Source of the DNA: Patella vulgata
Lineage: Eukaryota > Mollusca > Gastropoda > Patellidae
Direction of reading: 5' to 3'
Length of the DNA: 64,000 nucleotides
NCBI RefSeq assembly: GCF_932274485.2
Contig: NC_065880.2
Location: 79,479,730 to 79,543,729 of the forward strand
Part shown: positions 63,105 through 64,000 of the stretch, piece after piece
Layout of the letters: every line of letters begins with the position of its first letter
Position numbering within the stretch: the first letter of the stretch is position 1
The notes under the pieces: generated by a model
What the model was told of the DNA's origin: nothing
The model's input: the letters and a program-made list of their open reading frames with translations, nothing else
Database searches by the model: none
Program-made: the position numbers and the translations under genes

Positions 63105-63655
63105 ATATATATATTTTCTAAAAATCTCCAAACATAATTATTAAAGTATAATTGACACTGGTCCCTTCATCTCTATGGGTAGTTGTGTGTTCAGTTTAAA
63201 CCCAATAAACTCTCGATGTTGACAAATATGTTTCCCTGTTTAGTTATGGCGGAGATAAACACTTCTTGTTTCGAATTTAGAATGTGTTTATTGTCATTAT
63301 GGAATTATAAGAACACGAGACATTGTCCATAGTGCCTATTTACGAATAATTTAGGATGCCTGAAAATGGTTTCAATTAAGTTATGACTGTATGTCTACTG
63401 TTTTGTGTATTTCGGGGATGTGTTTGGCTATGAGGTGAAGTTTGAAAATGGTGTGATGGTCATTTGTGCAGAATTTCTTGTCAATAAAGATTTGAGTTGC
63501 GAAAGATCATTGAGCACACAAATGAAAAAAGCGTACACTGCAATATTTGCACACGGTTATTAGCCTTGCTAAAACAGAGGCCATATTGTCCATTCGATAA
63601 AATTCTTCAATCAACCAGAATCGATGAAATGTCTGATTTGTTCTACAATAATTAT
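63105..63655. other. No supportable feature
   Basis: The 128-codon frame at 63497-63883 has its second half inside the SINE-A; its first half is unrecognised. Confidence 0.45.
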
Positions 63656-63657
63656 AA

Positions 63658-63936
63658 GGTTTGGGATGCTGAATGGTTAGCGTGTGCGCGCTGTTTTATA
63701 AGGTCTGTCATTGAGTCATGTGGCGTGGTTTCGAATCCCCAGTTGTACGTGACAAGGAGTAGGGTCGCCTGTCCAACCTCGTGGGTTTTCTCCGGGTCCT
63801 CCGGTTTCCTCCCACTGCTAAAGACCCTTATGTGCAGGCGAATTATTGAAATAAAATTAAATCATATGCTAGTCCCGAAATGACCTAGTTGTGTCGAGTG
63901 GACGTTAAACCCCCATTTCTCTCTCTCTCTTTCTCC
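63658..63936 (+). mobile_element. SINE-A, full length
   Basis: A box region GGATGCTGAATGGTTAGCG (one base short), B box GGTTTCGAATCCCC, intact core, tail GACGTTAAACCCCC and CT run. TSD not identified. Confidence 0.95.
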
Positions 63937-63947
63937 AGTTCGGACCA

Positions 63948-64000
63948 CGTGTCAGTGGTGCAGAATGGGGGGCCTGGCAAGGGACAATGTATAATCGTTT
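63948..64000 (+). mobile_element. SINE-B core, cut by window end
   Basis: CACGTGTCAGTGGTGCAGAA, GGGGCCTGGCAAGGGACAAT and AATCGTTT are SINE-B core; the rest lies beyond the window. Confidence 0.85.

Noticed and set aside
1-64000. LTR retrotransposon, Polinton or other capsid-bearing element
   Set aside because: No long direct terminal repeats, primer-binding site, or protease/integrase-like frame was seen; nothing supports such an element.

Overview
This window looks like intergenic or intronic DNA from a lophotrochozoan animal, most likely a mollusc. No complete host gene, rRNA, tRNA gene, CRISPR array or operon can be supported. The longest open frames (up to about 160 codons) are almost all translations of repeats. 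The mollusc guess rests on AT-rich unique DNA packed with tRNA-headed SINEs, CT/GA microsatellites attached to SINE tails, and an element with TATACGCCCACA termini followed by CCGTCC repeats that I associate from memory with molluscan genomes. No species call is possible from sequence alone.

Two SINE families dominate; the labels are mine. SINE-A (about 280 bp, roughly 38 copies and fragments) has a tRNA-like head with A and B boxes, a core containing CTCCGGTTTCCTCCCACTG (similar, from memory, to the core of V-SINEs such as zebrafish HE1/DANA), and a (CT)n tail. SINE-B (about 340 bp, roughly 32 copies and fragments) has a different tRNA-like head, a core with TCGTTCGGATGRGACGAAA and GCACGTAAAAGATCCCTT (similar, from memory, to Deu-type cores), and an (ATTTC)n tail. 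Both end in the same 18 bases, GACGTTAAACCCCATTTC, so two unrelated bodies appear to use one 3' recognition tail and probably one LINE partner. Many copies keep target-site duplications of 9-17 bp.

DNA elements form the second layer. (1) A group bounded by TTAA, several starting TTAAAGGG: family C (8763-9513, 14581-15400, 18209-18951, 23653-23834, 33005-33406, 35886-36236), family G (14871-15344 inside a C copy, and 52949-53165) and family T (55645-55998, inserted in the TTAA of a SINE-B tail). (2) Three foldback elements with TATGGNGG ends and apparent 6-bp duplications (21485-22174, 46376-46729, 57561-58031). (3) hAT-like MITEs with CAGGCCCGTARCYAG-type ends (33686-33840 and 58121-58267, both with exact 8-bp duplications; 53190-53391). 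(4) Two Helitron-like 3' ends (56676-56702 and 62905-63100). (5) A 1.7-kb element with hairpin ends and 333-bp internal tandem units (47905-49632). (6) A decayed Tc1/mariner transposase C-terminus (32582-32764). (7) A LINE 3' end with a coding remnant (605-1062).

Tandem arrays include a 41-bp minisatellite (62002-62512), a 55-59-bp array split by a SINE-A (39640-40245), a degenerate array at 60825-61180, and a 17-bp array that ends in a Helitron-like terminus (56571-56702). Left to right: 0-12 kb is SINE-rich with the LINE relic and one nested C element; 12-24 kb has the C/G elements, a SINE-B with a fourfold-repeated tRNA head and the first TATGGNGG foldback; 24-46 kb is mixed SINEs, the Tc1 relic, MITEs and an interrupted array; 46-50 kb has a GC-rich foldback and the 1.7-kb element; 50-64 kb has nested SINE/MITE stacks, Helitron ends and minisatellites. 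The value of the window is a layered record of which element landed in which.
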